A program made the position numbers and the translations under genes. Below are positions 26,737 to 36,267 of a stretch of 64,000 nt of DNA, one piece after another. Each line of letters starts with the position of its first letter. Position 1 is the stretch's first letter. Location: NCBI RefSeq assembly GCF_018130545.1, contig NZ_JAFCKF010000007.1, forward strand, positions 394,245 through 458,244, in the 5' to 3' direction. Source of the stretch: Bradyrhizobium tropiciagri. Lineage in GTDB: Bacteria > Pseudomonadota > Alphaproteobacteria > Rhizobiales > Xanthobacteraceae. The notes beneath the pieces were generated by a model, which was not told where the DNA came from, searched no databases, and saw nothing but the letters and a program-made list of their open reading frames with translations.

Positions 26737-28212
26737 TCAGAACGGATAGGGCGTCGCCTGCGGCTTCTCCGAGGTCCACACCCACTGCGTGAACTCTTCC
26801 CAGATTGCCGGGCCGCTAATGCGGCTGCCGTTCCCGGATCGGCCGCGCCCGCCGAACGGTGCGAACGGCCCGCCGTTGACGGTCTGATCGTTGATGTGGA
26901 GCTGGCCTACCGTGAGGCGATCGCCGATAGCCCGCGCCCGCGCGACCGAACCGGAAATCACGCCGGCGGCGAGGCCATACTCGGAGCGGTTGGCAAGCTC
27001 GACCGCCTCATCGTCGGTGGCAAAGCTGACGAGGCATGCAACGGGCCCGAAGATTTCCTCCTCGAACGCGCGCATGCCGGGCTTCACACCAGCCAGCACC
27101 GTCGCCTGGTAATAGCGGCCGTCGTGGACACCGCCGGCGAGCAGCCGCGCGCCCTTCGCCACCGCGTCGTCGACAATCGCCTGGATCTTCGTGACCTGTG
27201 CGTCGCTGATGATGGGGCCGAGCGCGACCTGGCCGGACGACGGATCGCCCGCCGGGAGATGCCGCGCCTTCTCGGCGACCTTCGTCGCCAGCGTTTCGGC
27301 GATATTCGCGTGTGAGAGCACTAGACCGGTCGACATGCATATCTGCCCCTGATGCAGGAACGCGCCCCAGGCTGCGTTGGACGCCGCGACGTCGATATCG
27401 GCATCGTCGAGCACGATCAGCGAATTCTTGCCGCCGAGTTCGAGCTGCACCTTCTTGAGATGGCGACCGGCGACCTCGCCGACCTTGCTGCCGCCTTCCG
27501 CCGAGCCGGTGAAGGAGATCATCGCGATGTTGGGATCGACGCACATCGCCTCGCCCGCCGCCGCGCCGCCCGGCACGACCTGCAGCACGCCCCTAGGCAG
27601 GCCCGCGTCCTCGAAGATGCGCGCGATGATGATACCGCCGGACACCGCGGTGCGGGGATCGGGCTTATGGACCACGGCGTTGCCCACGGCGAGCGCCGCG
27701 GCGATGGCACGGATGGACAGCACCAGCGGGAAGTTGAATGGCGAAATCACGCCGACCACCCCATGGGGCACGCGCTTCGCTGTGTTCGACCGCCCCGGTT
27801 CCATTGACGGCAGCATGATCCCGTTGGGCTCGATCGCGATCGCCGCCGCATGGCGCACGAACGCCGCTCCGTGCTCGATCTCGATCGCAGCCTTGGGCTG
27901 GATTGAGCCGCTCTCGCGCATGATCCAACCGATCAGCTCCTCGCCGTTCTGCTCGAGCAGATCGGCCGCCTTGCTGAGGATCGCCGCGCGCTCCTGCGGC
28001 AACTTCGCAGCCCATGCGGGTTGGGCTTGGCGCGCCTCGCGTGCCGCCTTCGCGATGTCCTTCGGATCGGCTATGCCGACCGAACCGAGCACCGCGCCCG
28101 TCGCCGGGTCGCTGATTTCCATCACGCCGCCGTCGGTTGCACTCCACTCGCCCAAAAAAGCCTTACCGCGCCAACGATCGACCGCAATGAAATCGCGAGC
28201 CTGCATGTTCAT
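26737..28212 (-). CDS. aromatic aldehyde (benzaldehyde-type) dehydrogenase
   Basis: NAD(P)-dependent aldehyde dehydrogenase, 491 residues. Typical landmarks: the Rossmann/entry region GVVGVISPFNFPLVLSIRAI, FTGSAEGGSKVGEVAGRHLK, the general base in LELGGKNSLIV (near 262), the catalytic cysteine in HQGQICMSTGLV (near 297), and EEEIFGPVACLVSF. It resembles the XylC/benzaldehyde dehydrogenase subgroup. The ATG at 28212 is preceded by GGAGGATATTTC. As first gene of the pair with the aryl-alcohol dehydrogenase, it would detoxify and oxidise the aldehyde produced by its neighbour. The exact substrate is not determinable. Confidence 0.88.
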   Translation of the reverse strand: MNMQARDFIAVDRWRGKAFLGEWSATDGGVMEISDPATGAVLGSVGIADPKDIAKAAREARQAQPAWAAKLPQERAAILSKAADLLEQNGEELIGWIMRESGSIQPKAAIEIEHGAAFVRHAAAIAIEPNGIMLPSMEPGRSNTAKRVPHGVVGVISPFNFPLVLSIRAIAAALAVGNAVVHKPDPRTAVSGGIIIARIFEDAGLPRGVLQVVPGGAAAGEAMCVDPNIAMISFTGSAEGGSKVGEVAGRHLKKVQLELGGKNSLIVLDDADIDVAASNAAWGAFLHQGQICMSTGLVLSHANIAETLATKVAEKARHLPAGDPSSGQVALGPIISDAQVTKIQAIVDDAVAKGARLLAGGVHDGRYYQATVLAGVKPGMRAFEEEIFGPVACLVSFATDDEAVELANRSEYGLAAGVISGSVARARAIGDRLTVGQLHINDQTVNGGPFAPFGGRGRSGNGSRISGPAIWEEFTQWVWTSEKPQATPYPF

Positions 28213-28409
28213 CGAAATATCCTCCCTCCGCCTCGTGCGGATAGATTAACTGTGCGGTCGTTGCGACCGCGGCTTGCCGTGCCGGGGAGAAAGAGGGGCA
28301 AGACGGTTTTGCTGTACGCCGTGCGGCCGTCGGCGCGTGCCGCACGCATGGTCGAGACCGTGGATCGGTCTTCTTGCTTCGCTTCCTCCCGCGAACGGTT
28401 CAGCAGTTA

Positions 28410-28424
28410 GCAAGACAGGTGCCA
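28410..28424 (-). promoter_or_regulatory. sigma-54 (-24/-12) promoter for the aldehyde/alcohol dehydrogenase operon
   Basis: On the minus strand the sequence is TGGCACCTGTCTTGC: TGGCAC, five bases, TTGC, a full match to the -24/-12 consensus with correct spacing. It sits about 200 bp upstream of the aldehyde dehydrogenase ATG, beside a divergent sigma-54 activator gene. A 10-bp palindrome TATCTAGATA at 28467-28476 could be part of an upstream activator site. Confidence 0.85.
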
Positions 28425-28590
28425 GTCAAAGCTGTCCACCCAGGACGACCTCTCGTTTCTTGAAATTATCTAGATATAACAAATACGTACGGGCAAGCCA
28501 ACAATATCGGGACGCTCGCTGCAATGGGGCTTCCATCGTGCAGTTTTCCTGAAATAATGAAGTCCCCTCCAGAAGAGATTTCACCATTTC

Positions 28591-30387
28591 ATGAAGACCG
28601 AGGCGCCGACGGCGGAGCGTGACTCCCGGATTTCACTGGCGGAAGCGTCCCGCCGCGCCGCCCGCATTCTCACGCGCGGCGCCAGCAGCGAGCTCGACAC
28701 GCGGGCAGCTCCGACTTTCGACGATCTCGCCGAGTCGCTGCATTTCGCGCTCGGCAACGGCCGCATCTGGCTCAACGACCAGCGCATGGTGCTGATGCAG
28801 TCGCAGGTGCTCGGCCGCCTGCGTACCGAGATCATCGACGCGTTCGGATTAGAGACCGCCAAGGCGCTGTTCATGCGCGTGGGCTATATGCAGGGCACAC
28901 GGGATGCGGCCCTCGTTCAGAAGCACTTCCCTAATGAGGACCTCACCCACGCACTCGCGGCAGGACCACGCGTTCATACGCTAGAGGGTTTCGTCAAGGT
29001 CACCACGCGGCATTTCGAGTTCGATCGCGATAAGGGCATCTATTTCGGCGAGTTCTATTGGGACGATTCATCTGAAGCCGCCGAACATGTCGCAAGCTAC
29101 GGCATCTCGACTGAGCCGGTCTGCTGGATGCAAGTCGGCTATCCATCCGGCTACACCACCAAGCTTTTCGGAAGTCCGGTGATCTTCCGGGAGATCGAGT
29201 GCGCTGGCATGGGGGCGCCGCGCTGCATCATCGTTGGTCAGCATGCGGATGCATGGGGCGACGATGCACCCGAACGCAACTACTTCGGCCTCGAATGGAA
29301 GGGCCGTCCCGTTCAAGCGATCAGCAAAGCTCCGATCGCAACGGACGGCAGTCCGGTGCTCGCCAGCGACAGCGACACGGTCGCGGTCGGCGTCTCAGCC
29401 GCCTTCGTTCGCACGCGCCGTCAGCTCGAGCGCGTCGCTGAGACCGACGCCACTGTCCTGTTTGTCGGAGAGTCGGGCGTCGGTAAGGAGCTGTTCTCCA
29501 ACCAGCTTCACGCGATGAGCCGGCGCAGCGCTGGCCCCTTTGTTGCGATCAACTGTGCTGCAATTCCGGAACAACTCGTCGAGTCCGAATTGTTCGGGGT
29601 TGAGAAAGGAGCCTATACGGGAGCGATAGCTTCCCGCGCCGGTTATTTCGAACGGGCATCCGGCGGCACGCTGTTCCTCGACGAGATTGCCTCACTCACC
29701 TATTCGGCGCAGGGCAAGGTGCTGCGGGCGCTGCAGGAACGTAAGATCGAACGCGTCGGTGGCACGAAGACGATCTCGCTCAACGTCCGCGTCGTGGCGG
29801 CTTCCAATGTCGACCTCACCGCAGAAGTTGCGGCCGGCCGCTTCCGGCAGGATCTCTATTTTCGGCTTTGCGTGTTTCCGGTCGCCATTCCGCCGCTGCG
29901 CGAGCGCCGCGACGATATCCCTTTGCTCATGGCGCATTTCCTCGGCCTTTATCGTACTCGCCACGGGCGGCATCCGACCGGCTTCAGCCGTCGTGCAACC
30001 GAGGCGCTGCTGAAATACGACTACCCCGGGAATATCAGGGAGCTTCAGAACCTGATTGAACGCGGCGTGGTCTACGCGGACGACGGCGGCGTCATCGACA
30101 TCGGTCACCTCTTCAGCGGCACTGAACTACTTCCGCCGTTTTCGGTCCAATTGACGACGGAAGGCCGACTCGCGCGCACGCCAATGCGCGAACACGACCA
30201 ACCTGTGACGGAGGAACCAATCGCCTCGTCGGTCGAAGCCGGCGCGTCATTCGCCGAGGTGGAACTTGCAACGTATCGCTCTGCGCTGGCGCAGACAGGT
30301 GGCAACGTGTCGGCTGCCGCACGGCTCTTGAAGATCAGTAGACCCAAACTGGAATACAGACTTCGCCGCGTCGGCTTAAGACCGTAG
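28591..30387 (+). CDS. XylR/DmpR-type sigma-54-dependent activator
   Basis: Bacterial enhancer-binding protein, 598 residues. The N-terminal XylR_N/V4R effector domain (about 45-230, with CWMQVGYPSGYTTKLFGSPV and CAGMGAPRCIIVG) suits direct binding of an aromatic effector. The AAA+ domain is complete: Walker A GESGVGKE (near 293), the sigma-54-contacting loop GAYTGA (near 342), Walker B GGTLFLDEI, and arginine-finger region FRQDLYFRL. The C-terminal Fis-type HTH is ALAQTGGNVSAAARLLKISR. It is divergent from the dehydrogenase pair with a sigma-54 promoter, so it almost certainly activates that operon. It may also control the neighbouring transport group. Confidence 0.93.
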   Translation: MKTEAPTAERDSRISLAEASRRAARILTRGASSELDTRAAPTFDDLAESLHFALGNGRIWLNDQRMVLMQSQVLGRLRTEIIDAFGLETAKALFMRVGYMQGTRDAALVQKHFPNEDLTHALAAGPRVHTLEGFVKVTTRHFEFDRDKGIYFGEFYWDDSSEAAEHVASYGISTEPVCWMQVGYPSGYTTKLFGSPVIFREIECAGMGAPRCIIVGQHADAWGDDAPERNYFGLEWKGRPVQAISKAPIATDGSPVLASDSDTVAVGVSAAFVRTRRQLERVAETDATVLFVGESGVGKELFSNQLHAMSRRSAGPFVAINCAAIPEQLVESELFGVEKGAYTGAIASRAGYFERASGGTLFLDEIASLTYSAQGKVLRALQERKIERVGGTKTISLNVRVVAASNVDLTAEVAAGRFRQDLYFRLCVFPVAIPPLRERRDDIPLLMAHFLGLYRTRHGRHPTGFSRRATEALLKYDYPGNIRELQNLIERGVVYADDGGVIDIGHLFSGTELLPPFSVQLTTEGRLARTPMREHDQPVTEEPIASSVEAGASFAEVELATYRSALAQTGGNVSAAARLLKISRPKLEYRLRRVGLRP

Positions 30388-30500
30388 CGCCCCCCTCAAA
30401 CGCCGGCGCGACGTCACGTCAGGCATGTCGCGTTTGACCGGACCTCGGCATCACAGAGCCTCGTTCTACGGAACGATGGAGCAGACGACGCTGATGCGGT

Positions 30501-31508
30501 TTACATAAAAGGGGCAATAAGGATCTTGCATTGCGTTGTACGGTGGCGCAGCGCCTCGAAGGTATCTGGCAGATCGGATAGCGATACAGTCTCCGAAATC
30601 AAACGTTGGGGCGAATACCGCCCAGCATCGAGCACATCGACCGCGCTTGCGAATTCGTGCATGTCGAAGAAGACCGACATGATGACATTGACTTCCTTGG
30701 AAATCGCCCGGAACGAGTTCAGGTGATCCGGCGCCGTGCAGAGCCCAAGCACGAGGACGGTACCGCGCGGACGCACGAGGTCGATGCAATGATCAATGAG
30801 GCCAGGCTTACCTACGCATTCGAAGACAATGTCGGGTGGCCCCGCGCAGGCGTTGTTGAGACGCTGGGCGAGCTCCGGCCCGGATTCCAAGAAGGCGGTC
30901 GCACCGAGTTCCAACGCACGTTCGTCCTGATGCCGATGGAGATCGGTGACGACAATATTTCCGGCGCCCAGACGGCGTGCCCAGAATGCGACGGCGAGGC
31001 CAATCGCGCCTGCCCCGACAACGGCGACGCGGTCCCCCTGCTTCAAGCCGGACCGCACAACTCCATGCAAGGCTACAGCCAGCGGTTCGGCAAGCGCGCC
31101 GTCGGCGATGCTGATGCCCCAAGGCAGCTTACGGCACTGTCGGCCCGAGACGGCGGCATATTGCGCGTACCCGCCCCCGATCAAGGTCATCTCCGCACAC
31201 CAGGCCGGCTCTCCACGGCGACAAGGTTCGCAACGGCCACATCCTGAGAGGGGCGCGACGCTGACCTTGTCGCCGACCTTGAGATCTGCGACCTCGGAGC
31301 CGATCTCAATCACCTCGCCGGCATATTCGTGGCCAAGGATCGTATCCGTTGCGACGGCAAAAACCGGGTCCGCGGTCATGTGAAGGTCACTGCCGCAGAT
31401 GCCGCAGCGGCAGACCCTCAGAAGAACGCCATCGCGTTTCGGCCTAGGATCGGCGACGTCGACGATCCGGAGCGGACGACCGATCGACTCGAACAGGGCA
31501 GCGCGCAT
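30501..31508 (-). CDS. zinc-dependent dehydrogenase (MDR superfamily)
   Basis: A 335-residue medium-chain alcohol dehydrogenase of the threonine/sorbitol dehydrogenase-like class. Catalytic zinc ligands are in CRCGICGSDLHM and ILGHEYAGEVIEIG; the structural-zinc cysteines are in CGRCEPCRRGEPAWC; the cofactor loop is VVGAGAIGLAVAFWARRLGA. Its start is immediately after the stop of the LivM-type permease gene (31509), and it is the last gene of an eight-gene minus-strand group with an SDR and a cupin protein. It probably oxidises a hydroxyl intermediate of the compound that the transporter brings in. Substrate unknown. Confidence 0.88.
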   Translation of the reverse strand: MRAALFESIGRPLRIVDVADPRPKRDGVLLRVCRCGICGSDLHMTADPVFAVATDTILGHEYAGEVIEIGSEVADLKVGDKVSVAPLSGCGRCEPCRRGEPAWCAEMTLIGGGYAQYAAVSGRQCRKLPWGISIADGALAEPLAVALHGVVRSGLKQGDRVAVVGAGAIGLAVAFWARRLGAGNIVVTDLHRHQDERALELGATAFLESGPELAQRLNNACAGPPDIVFECVGKPGLIDHCIDLVRPRGTVLVLGLCTAPDHLNSFRAISKEVNVIMSVFFDMHEFASAVDVLDAGRYSPQRLISETVSLSDLPDTFEALRHRTTQCKILIAPFM

Positions 31509-32528
31509 TCAGGCGTCCCCCCGCGCGAAAATGCGCCTTGTCGAGAAGATGGACACTCCGACATACCTCGAGACGACGCCCCATACGCCACCGCGCGCGA
31601 AGATGGCGACTAACAATGTGATGATTCCGAGCACGATCAGATAGGTCGTGCCATATTCGCCAAAGAGCCGGTCAGACGCAAAATAGATCAGCGCGCCGAT
31701 TAGCACACCCTCGATCGACCCGATGCCGCCGACCATGACGATGAAGATGCAGACGCTCGCCCATTTGGGGCTGTAGGCGGCCACGGGCGAGATCCGTAGC
31801 TGCGCCATGTAATACACGGCCCCGGCCAGACCCGTTCCGGCTGCGGCTGCCACATAGATCAGGAAACGCAGGCGTTTGACATTCACGCCCTGACTTTCGG
31901 CGGCGATCGCGTTGTCGCGCATTGCAGCCAGTGCCAGGCCATACCGAGAGCGCAGCAGCCAGTAGCTTCCGCCGACTGTAATCAGGATCAGCGCTGCGGA
32001 CCACGAGGTCATGCCGATCGCGCGTTCTTGTGCACTGAACTGGGTCATGGCACGAAGGGTCAGTCCCGCTCCGCCATTCACGAAATCCATGTTCGTCGTC
32101 AGGAGCCGGAAGGACTCCGCGATGACCCATGTTCCGATGGCGAAATAGGGACCGTCGAGCCGGTGCAGCAGTGCGTAGGTGGGGACCGCAACAAGCGCGG
32201 GCGCGATCACAGCAAGAGCCACCCCGACGAATGGGTTAATTCCGAAACGGATCGATAGAATGAACAGCGCGTAGCCAGCGATGCCGATGAAGGCCTGCTG
32301 ACCGACCGAAACCAGACCACCATAGCCGGCCAGGAGATTCCACATCTGCGCAACGGCGAGGTAACAGCTCAGCTCCACCATCCAGCGCATCGTGCCAGGA
32401 CTCGCCCACCAAGGCATCGAAGGAATCACCACCAGCACGATGAATCCAAGGATGGGAAGAATCCAAATGGCCCGAGGCTGCGCAACCGTCGGCGTCATGT
32501 TCAAAGGAATTGCCGCTGTGTCTCTCAT
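31509..32528 (-). CDS. livM: branched-chain amino-acid-type ABC permease (LivM)
   Basis: Inner-membrane permease subunit, 339 residues with about nine to ten hydrophobic segments. It has LivM landmarks GYGGLVSVGQQAFIGIAGYA, YFAIGTWVIAESFRLL, and the ATPase-coupling EAA-like loop in MRDNAIAAESQGVNVKRLRFLIYV. It forms the heteromeric channel with the LivH homologue four bases upstream. In this cluster the cargo is probably an aromatic acid or related carboxylate, because catabolic genes flank it and rhizobial HAAT systems often carry such compounds (inference). Confidence 0.92.
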   Translation of the reverse strand: MRDTAAIPLNMTPTVAQPRAIWILPILGFIVLVVIPSMPWWASPGTMRWMVELSCYLAVAQMWNLLAGYGGLVSVGQQAFIGIAGYALFILSIRFGINPFVGVALAVIAPALVAVPTYALLHRLDGPYFAIGTWVIAESFRLLTTNMDFVNGGAGLTLRAMTQFSAQERAIGMTSWSAALILITVGGSYWLLRSRYGLALAAMRDNAIAAESQGVNVKRLRFLIYVAAAAGTGLAGAVYYMAQLRISPVAAYSPKWASVCIFIVMVGGIGSIEGVLIGALIYFASDRLFGEYGTTYLIVLGIITLLVAIFARGGVWGVVSRYVGVSIFSTRRIFARGDA

Positions 32529-32532
32529 CGAT

Positions 32533-33393
32533 CTATCGATTCCTCGACATGAGGCCCTGCGGCCGGCCCGCGAGCACGAGCAGGAACACGAGATGCCCCA
32601 TCAGAATTCCCCAACCGGGGTCAGCTCGAAAGCCGATCGCTTGTGCGATCCCAAGAACGATGGCACCGAGAAAGGATCCCCAAACCGACCCCATTCCGCC
32701 AATGATGACGGCCTCAAACGCGTAGATGAGCTGGGCCGGGCCGTCGGCAGGCGAGACCGTAGCGCGCAACGACTGGAATACGGCAGCGATGCCCAGGATA
32801 GCCACCGCTGCGGCCGTCGCCGTCGCATAGACGGCGCGCGGGTTCACCCCCGTAATAGCGGCCGCCTCAGAGTCGACCGAGGCCGCGCGGAGCGCCCGCC
32901 CGAACGGGCTGAAGCGTAGCATCGCATCAAGTCCCCCTGTCAGCCCGACTGCCGTCGCCAGAACCAGGAGCGGCAGCACACCGATATAGACGCCAGCGAC
33001 GTTGACGGACGCGGATTCCAATCCGCCGCCGGGAAGCGACCGGGAATCCGCCGACCAGATCTGCTGCATCAGGTTCTGCAAGGCGACCGAGAGGCCGAAC
33101 GTGGCGATCAGCGACGGCAGTTCGTCACCGCCGATCACCCGGTTCAGAATTCCCTTCTGCAGCGCCCATCCCAGCAACGCGCCGATCGGGATGAGCAGCA
33201 CGATCACCAAGAACGGCCCGACGCCAAACATGGCCGAGCCGGAAATGCCGACGAGCGCGAGCAGGATCATGAGGTCGCCGTGAGCGATATTGACGATCCG
33301 CATCACGCCGAACATCAGCGTCATGCCCAAGGCGTATTGGGCATACATGCCGCCGAGCAGTATCCCTTGGATCAGAGCGTCAAGCCACTGCAT
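32533..33393 (-). CDS. livH: branched-chain amino-acid-type ABC permease (LivH)
   Basis: Inner-membrane permease, 286 residues with about eight hydrophobic segments. It has typical LivH features ILLGGMYAQYALGMTLMFGV and MRIVNIAHGDLMIL at the N terminus, the coupling loop LRAASVDSEAAAITGVNPRA, and FEAVIIGGMGSVWGSFLGAI near the end. Its start overlaps the end of the LivF gene by 14 bp and it is followed by LivM, giving the usual compact HAAT operon. Confidence 0.92.
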   Translation of the reverse strand: MQWLDALIQGILLGGMYAQYALGMTLMFGVMRIVNIAHGDLMILLALVGISGSAMFGVGPFLVIVLLIPIGALLGWALQKGILNRVIGGDELPSLIATFGLSVALQNLMQQIWSADSRSLPGGGLESASVNVAGVYIGVLPLLVLATAVGLTGGLDAMLRFSPFGRALRAASVDSEAAAITGVNPRAVYATATAAAVAILGIAAVFQSLRATVSPADGPAQLIYAFEAVIIGGMGSVWGSFLGAIVLGIAQAIGFRADPGWGILMGHLVFLLVLAGRPQGLMSRNR

Positions 33394-34126
33394 GATGCGA
33401 TCCGAAATACGCGTCGGTGATGGCGGCCTGATCCAGGTTCTCGGATCGTCCGGTGAGCGTCATGCGCCCCTCCAGCATGCAGTAGAGCCGGTGCGACGTC
33501 GTCTTCGCGAGGCCAACGTCCTGCTCAACGAGGATCATGGCCGTGCCCGTCGCAGAGATGAGTGGCAGCGACCGGTAGATATCGCGGATCACCGCAGGCG
33601 CGAGACCAAGCGAAAGCTCGTCGCAAAGCAACAGGCGCGGCTGGCCGAGGAGCGCACGCGCAATGGCCACCATTTGCTGCTGCCCGCCGGAAAGCCGCTC
33701 GACGGGCGTGCCCCGCTTGTCGGCGAGAATTGGAAAGAGCTCATGAAGGCGTTCGATGGTCCAGGGCGCCGATTCGCTCCTCCGCGCGGACGATCGCGCG
33801 CAATCCATCGCAACCCGCAGATTGTCCTCCACGGTCATACCGGTGAAGAGCCGCCGCCCCTCGGGCACCATGGTGATGCCGCGGCCAACCATCGAATGTG
33901 TCGGAGCCCCGCCGATCGGTGCCCCATCGAACCGGATCATGTCGCGACGCGAAGGCAAGAGCCCCATGATCGCGCGCAGAAAGGTCGACTTGCCGGCGCC
34001 GTTGGCGCCGATCAGCGCCACGATCTCCCCCGGCGCGATCTCGAAATCCACACCGAACAAGGCCTGAAAGTCGCCATAACCGGCGACAAGTCCGTGGGTG
34101 GACAGGATGGGCACGGCTTCACTCAT
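33380..34126 (-). CDS. livF: branched-chain amino-acid-type ABC ATPase (LivF)
   Basis: A 248-residue cytosolic ATPase. Walker A is GANGAGKST, followed by the LivF-type VPEGRRLFTGMTVEDNL. The signature is LSGGQQQMVAIARALLGQPR. In the Walker B region the usual LLLLDEP reads LLLCDELSLGLAP, the catalytic acidic residue being retained. It pairs with LivG to energise the LivH/LivM channel. Its start overlaps the LivG stop by four bases. Confidence 0.92.
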   Translation of the reverse strand: MSEAVPILSTHGLVAGYGDFQALFGVDFEIAPGEIVALIGANGAGKSTFLRAIMGLLPSRRDMIRFDGAPIGGAPTHSMVGRGITMVPEGRRLFTGMTVEDNLRVAMDCARSSARRSESAPWTIERLHELFPILADKRGTPVERLSGGQQQMVAIARALLGQPRLLLCDELSLGLAPAVIRDIYRSLPLISATGTAMILVEQDVGLAKTTSHRLYCMLEGRMTLTGRSENLDQAAITDAYFGSHHAVA

Positions 34127-34872
34127 GCCTCGATCCCCATGTAGACACGGCGGACATCGGGGAGAACGATCACCTCTTGAGGCAGACCATCGGCGATCTT
34201 CTCGCCAAAATTCAGCACGATGAGACGGCTCGCAACGGCCATGATCGCGCGCAGCACGTGCTCGATCCAGACGATCGTGATGCCGCGAGACCGAACCCGG
34301 CCGATCAATTCGACCAGCTCATGGGATTCTTCGTCGGTGAGCCCACCGGCGATCTCGTCCAGCAGCAGAAGCTTGGGAGAACTCGCAAGAGCACGCGCAA
34401 GCTCCAATCGCTTGCGATCGAGCAGCGGGAGCGCGCTTGCGAGTTGGTTGGCCTTGTGAACCAGCCCGCAGTCCTCCAAGATTTGCGCCGCCTCGGCGCG
34501 GGCGACGCGCTCCGTCCGTCTCGCGCCAAACAAGGCGGCCACCATTAGGTTTTCGAACGTCGTCAGCCCGCCATAGGGTTTCGGCACCTGATAGGTACGT
34601 CCGATGCCGCGCCGGCAGCGTTGGAAGGACGGCTCGTGCCTGAGAGGCGTGCCGGAGAACGTGAGTTCTCCGGCGTCATGCCGCGCATCGCCACTGATCA
34701 GGTTGAACAGCGTCGTCTTGCCGGCGCCATTCGGTCCGAGTATCCCGAGCACCTCTCCTGACTGAACGTCGAAATCGACGTCGTGAATCACCCGGAGAGC
34801 GCCATAGGATTTGGACAAGCCCCGAGCGCTGAGCAGGGACGTGTGCCCCATCGCTTCCCTTTCAGACTGCAT
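34123..34872 (-). CDS. livG: branched-chain amino-acid-type ABC ATPase (LivG)
   Basis: A 249-residue ATPase with Walker A GPNGAGKTTLFNL, LivG-type RGIGRTYQVPKPYGGLTTFE, and Walker B LLLLDEIAGGLTDEE. The canonical LSGG signature is replaced by LPLLDRKRLELARALA, as in several HAAT ATPases with ALP.. variants. The first ATG (34872) is nine bases after the solute-binding protein gene; a second in-frame ATG seven codons later (MGHTSLLSARGLSKSYG) is an alternative start. Confidence 0.9.
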   Translation of the reverse strand: MQSEREAMGHTSLLSARGLSKSYGALRVIHDVDFDVQSGEVLGILGPNGAGKTTLFNLISGDARHDAGELTFSGTPLRHEPSFQRCRRGIGRTYQVPKPYGGLTTFENLMVAALFGARRTERVARAEAAQILEDCGLVHKANQLASALPLLDRKRLELARALASSPKLLLLDEIAGGLTDEESHELVELIGRVRSRGITIVWIEHVLRAIMAVASRLIVLNFGEKIADGLPQEVIVLPDVRRVYMGIEA

Positions 34873-34881
34873 CGGATCCTA

Positions 34882-36177
34882 TCACCAGTGCAGCGGTTGC
34901 AGCTTGCCGTCGGTCGGCACTAGTTTTGATAGGCTGTTGTCGACGATCTTCAGGTCGAACGGGTATTTCGCGCCCTTAACCCACTGACCTCCGAAAATCG
35001 GCGTCTTCGAGATGTTGGGATGCGGGCCGCTGCTGAAGTCGACCGGCCCGACCAGCGTCTGGATCTTGGTTGCCTTCATAGCATCGCGGATCGAAGTTCG
35101 GTCCAGCGGATTCTCCGCCCTCTTAAGAATGTCGATAATGACCTCCCACAGGGCATGCGTATAGCCGAGCGGCTGGATCCACTGCTTACCGGTCTTCGCC
35201 TCCCACTCGGCCGCGATTTCGGCGCTGTTCTGCCCGGTTAGGCTGGAGCGGAAGGAAAATGCGGGCGTCCACCACACTTCCGTACTCATCCCCTCTCCTA
35301 GCGACCCCAGGGCCTCAATGCCGGAAGGGAACAGCAATGCCGCCGCAACCGTGACGACCTTGGGCGTAAAATTCTGCTGACGGCACTGGGTGATGAACGT
35401 CTTGAGATCGGTGGGAGTGGTGATGCCACCGACGATGTCCACGCCCGCCTGCTTGTAGAGCGCGATCTGCGCGGAGAAATCATTGGTACGAGGCTGGAAT
35501 TTGTTCGGAACCACCGTCGTGTAGCCGGCTTTTTCCACCGCCGGTGGCAGACCGTAGTCGCGATTGCCCCACGCTTCACCATCGGTATTGCTCGGGAATA
35601 GCATGCCGACCTTCTTGTTGGTCTGAAAAGAATTCCACAGGCCGACGAAGGTCCCAAGGGCATCCTCGAGGCCCCAAAAGAAATGGTACGTCCACGCGAA
35701 CGGTTTGTCGCTTGAGCCGCCGCGCGGAAAGACGAAGCTTTGCCATGGTGCGGTGGAGGAAATGCTCGGGACACCGTTCAGCTCGCACTGGTCGGAGACC
35801 GGGTTGATTACATCGCTGGTCGAGGCCGGCACCATCAGGTGCACGCCCTTGTTCAGGATGAGGTCGCCGGCGAATTCGGAAGCCTTGTTCGGATCGGACT
35901 GGCTGTCGCGCGCGATGATCTCGATGTTGTAGGTCTTGCCGTGGTTCTCAAGCCCCTTCCCCAGGAGGGCGCGGATGCGTTCGAGCGTGAAGGCGTCAGC
36001 ATCGCCGAAGACGCCTAGTGGACCGGTCGTGGGGCTCACGAAACCGATGCGGATCGTTCCGGCCGCATCGGCGCGCGTGACAGTGGGAATGCTGAAAGTG
36101 GTCGCGGCAGCACCCACGGCCTTCAGCACGGTGCGGCGGGAGATGCGCCTGGACTGTTTGGTCGTGTCGATGGACAT
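34882..36177 (-). CDS. ABC solute-binding protein with Tat signal, Leu/Ile/Val type
   Basis: Periplasmic receptor of the adjacent Liv-type importer, 431 residues. The N terminus carries a twin-arginine signal (RRISRRTVLKAVGAAATTF, with RRTVLK), unusual for this family, where Sec signals are common. It suggests export in a folded state. The mature part begins AGTIRIGFVSPTTGPLGVFG and has the Peripla_BP_6 pattern (ASTSDVINPVSDQCELNGVP). The ATG at 36177 follows GGAGGAAA. Ligand unknown: the cluster context suggests an aromatic or hydroxy-acid compound. Confidence 0.9.
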   Translation of the reverse strand: MSIDTTKQSRRISRRTVLKAVGAAATTFSIPTVTRADAAGTIRIGFVSPTTGPLGVFGDADAFTLERIRALLGKGLENHGKTYNIEIIARDSQSDPNKASEFAGDLILNKGVHLMVPASTSDVINPVSDQCELNGVPSISSTAPWQSFVFPRGGSSDKPFAWTYHFFWGLEDALGTFVGLWNSFQTNKKVGMLFPSNTDGEAWGNRDYGLPPAVEKAGYTTVVPNKFQPRTNDFSAQIALYKQAGVDIVGGITTPTDLKTFITQCRQQNFTPKVVTVAAALLFPSGIEALGSLGEGMSTEVWWTPAFSFRSSLTGQNSAEIAAEWEAKTGKQWIQPLGYTHALWEVIIDILKRAENPLDRTSIRDAMKATKIQTLVGPVDFSSGPHPNISKTPIFGGQWVKGAKYPFDLKIVDNSLSKLVPTDGKLQPLHW

Positions 36178-36267
36178 AGTCTTTCCTCCGTATGATTGCG
36201 TCTTGTTTGTCTGTTCGTTCGCTTTGGCCGAATTCTTTTTTGTTTAATGCGAGATGGCGCCGTGCCC

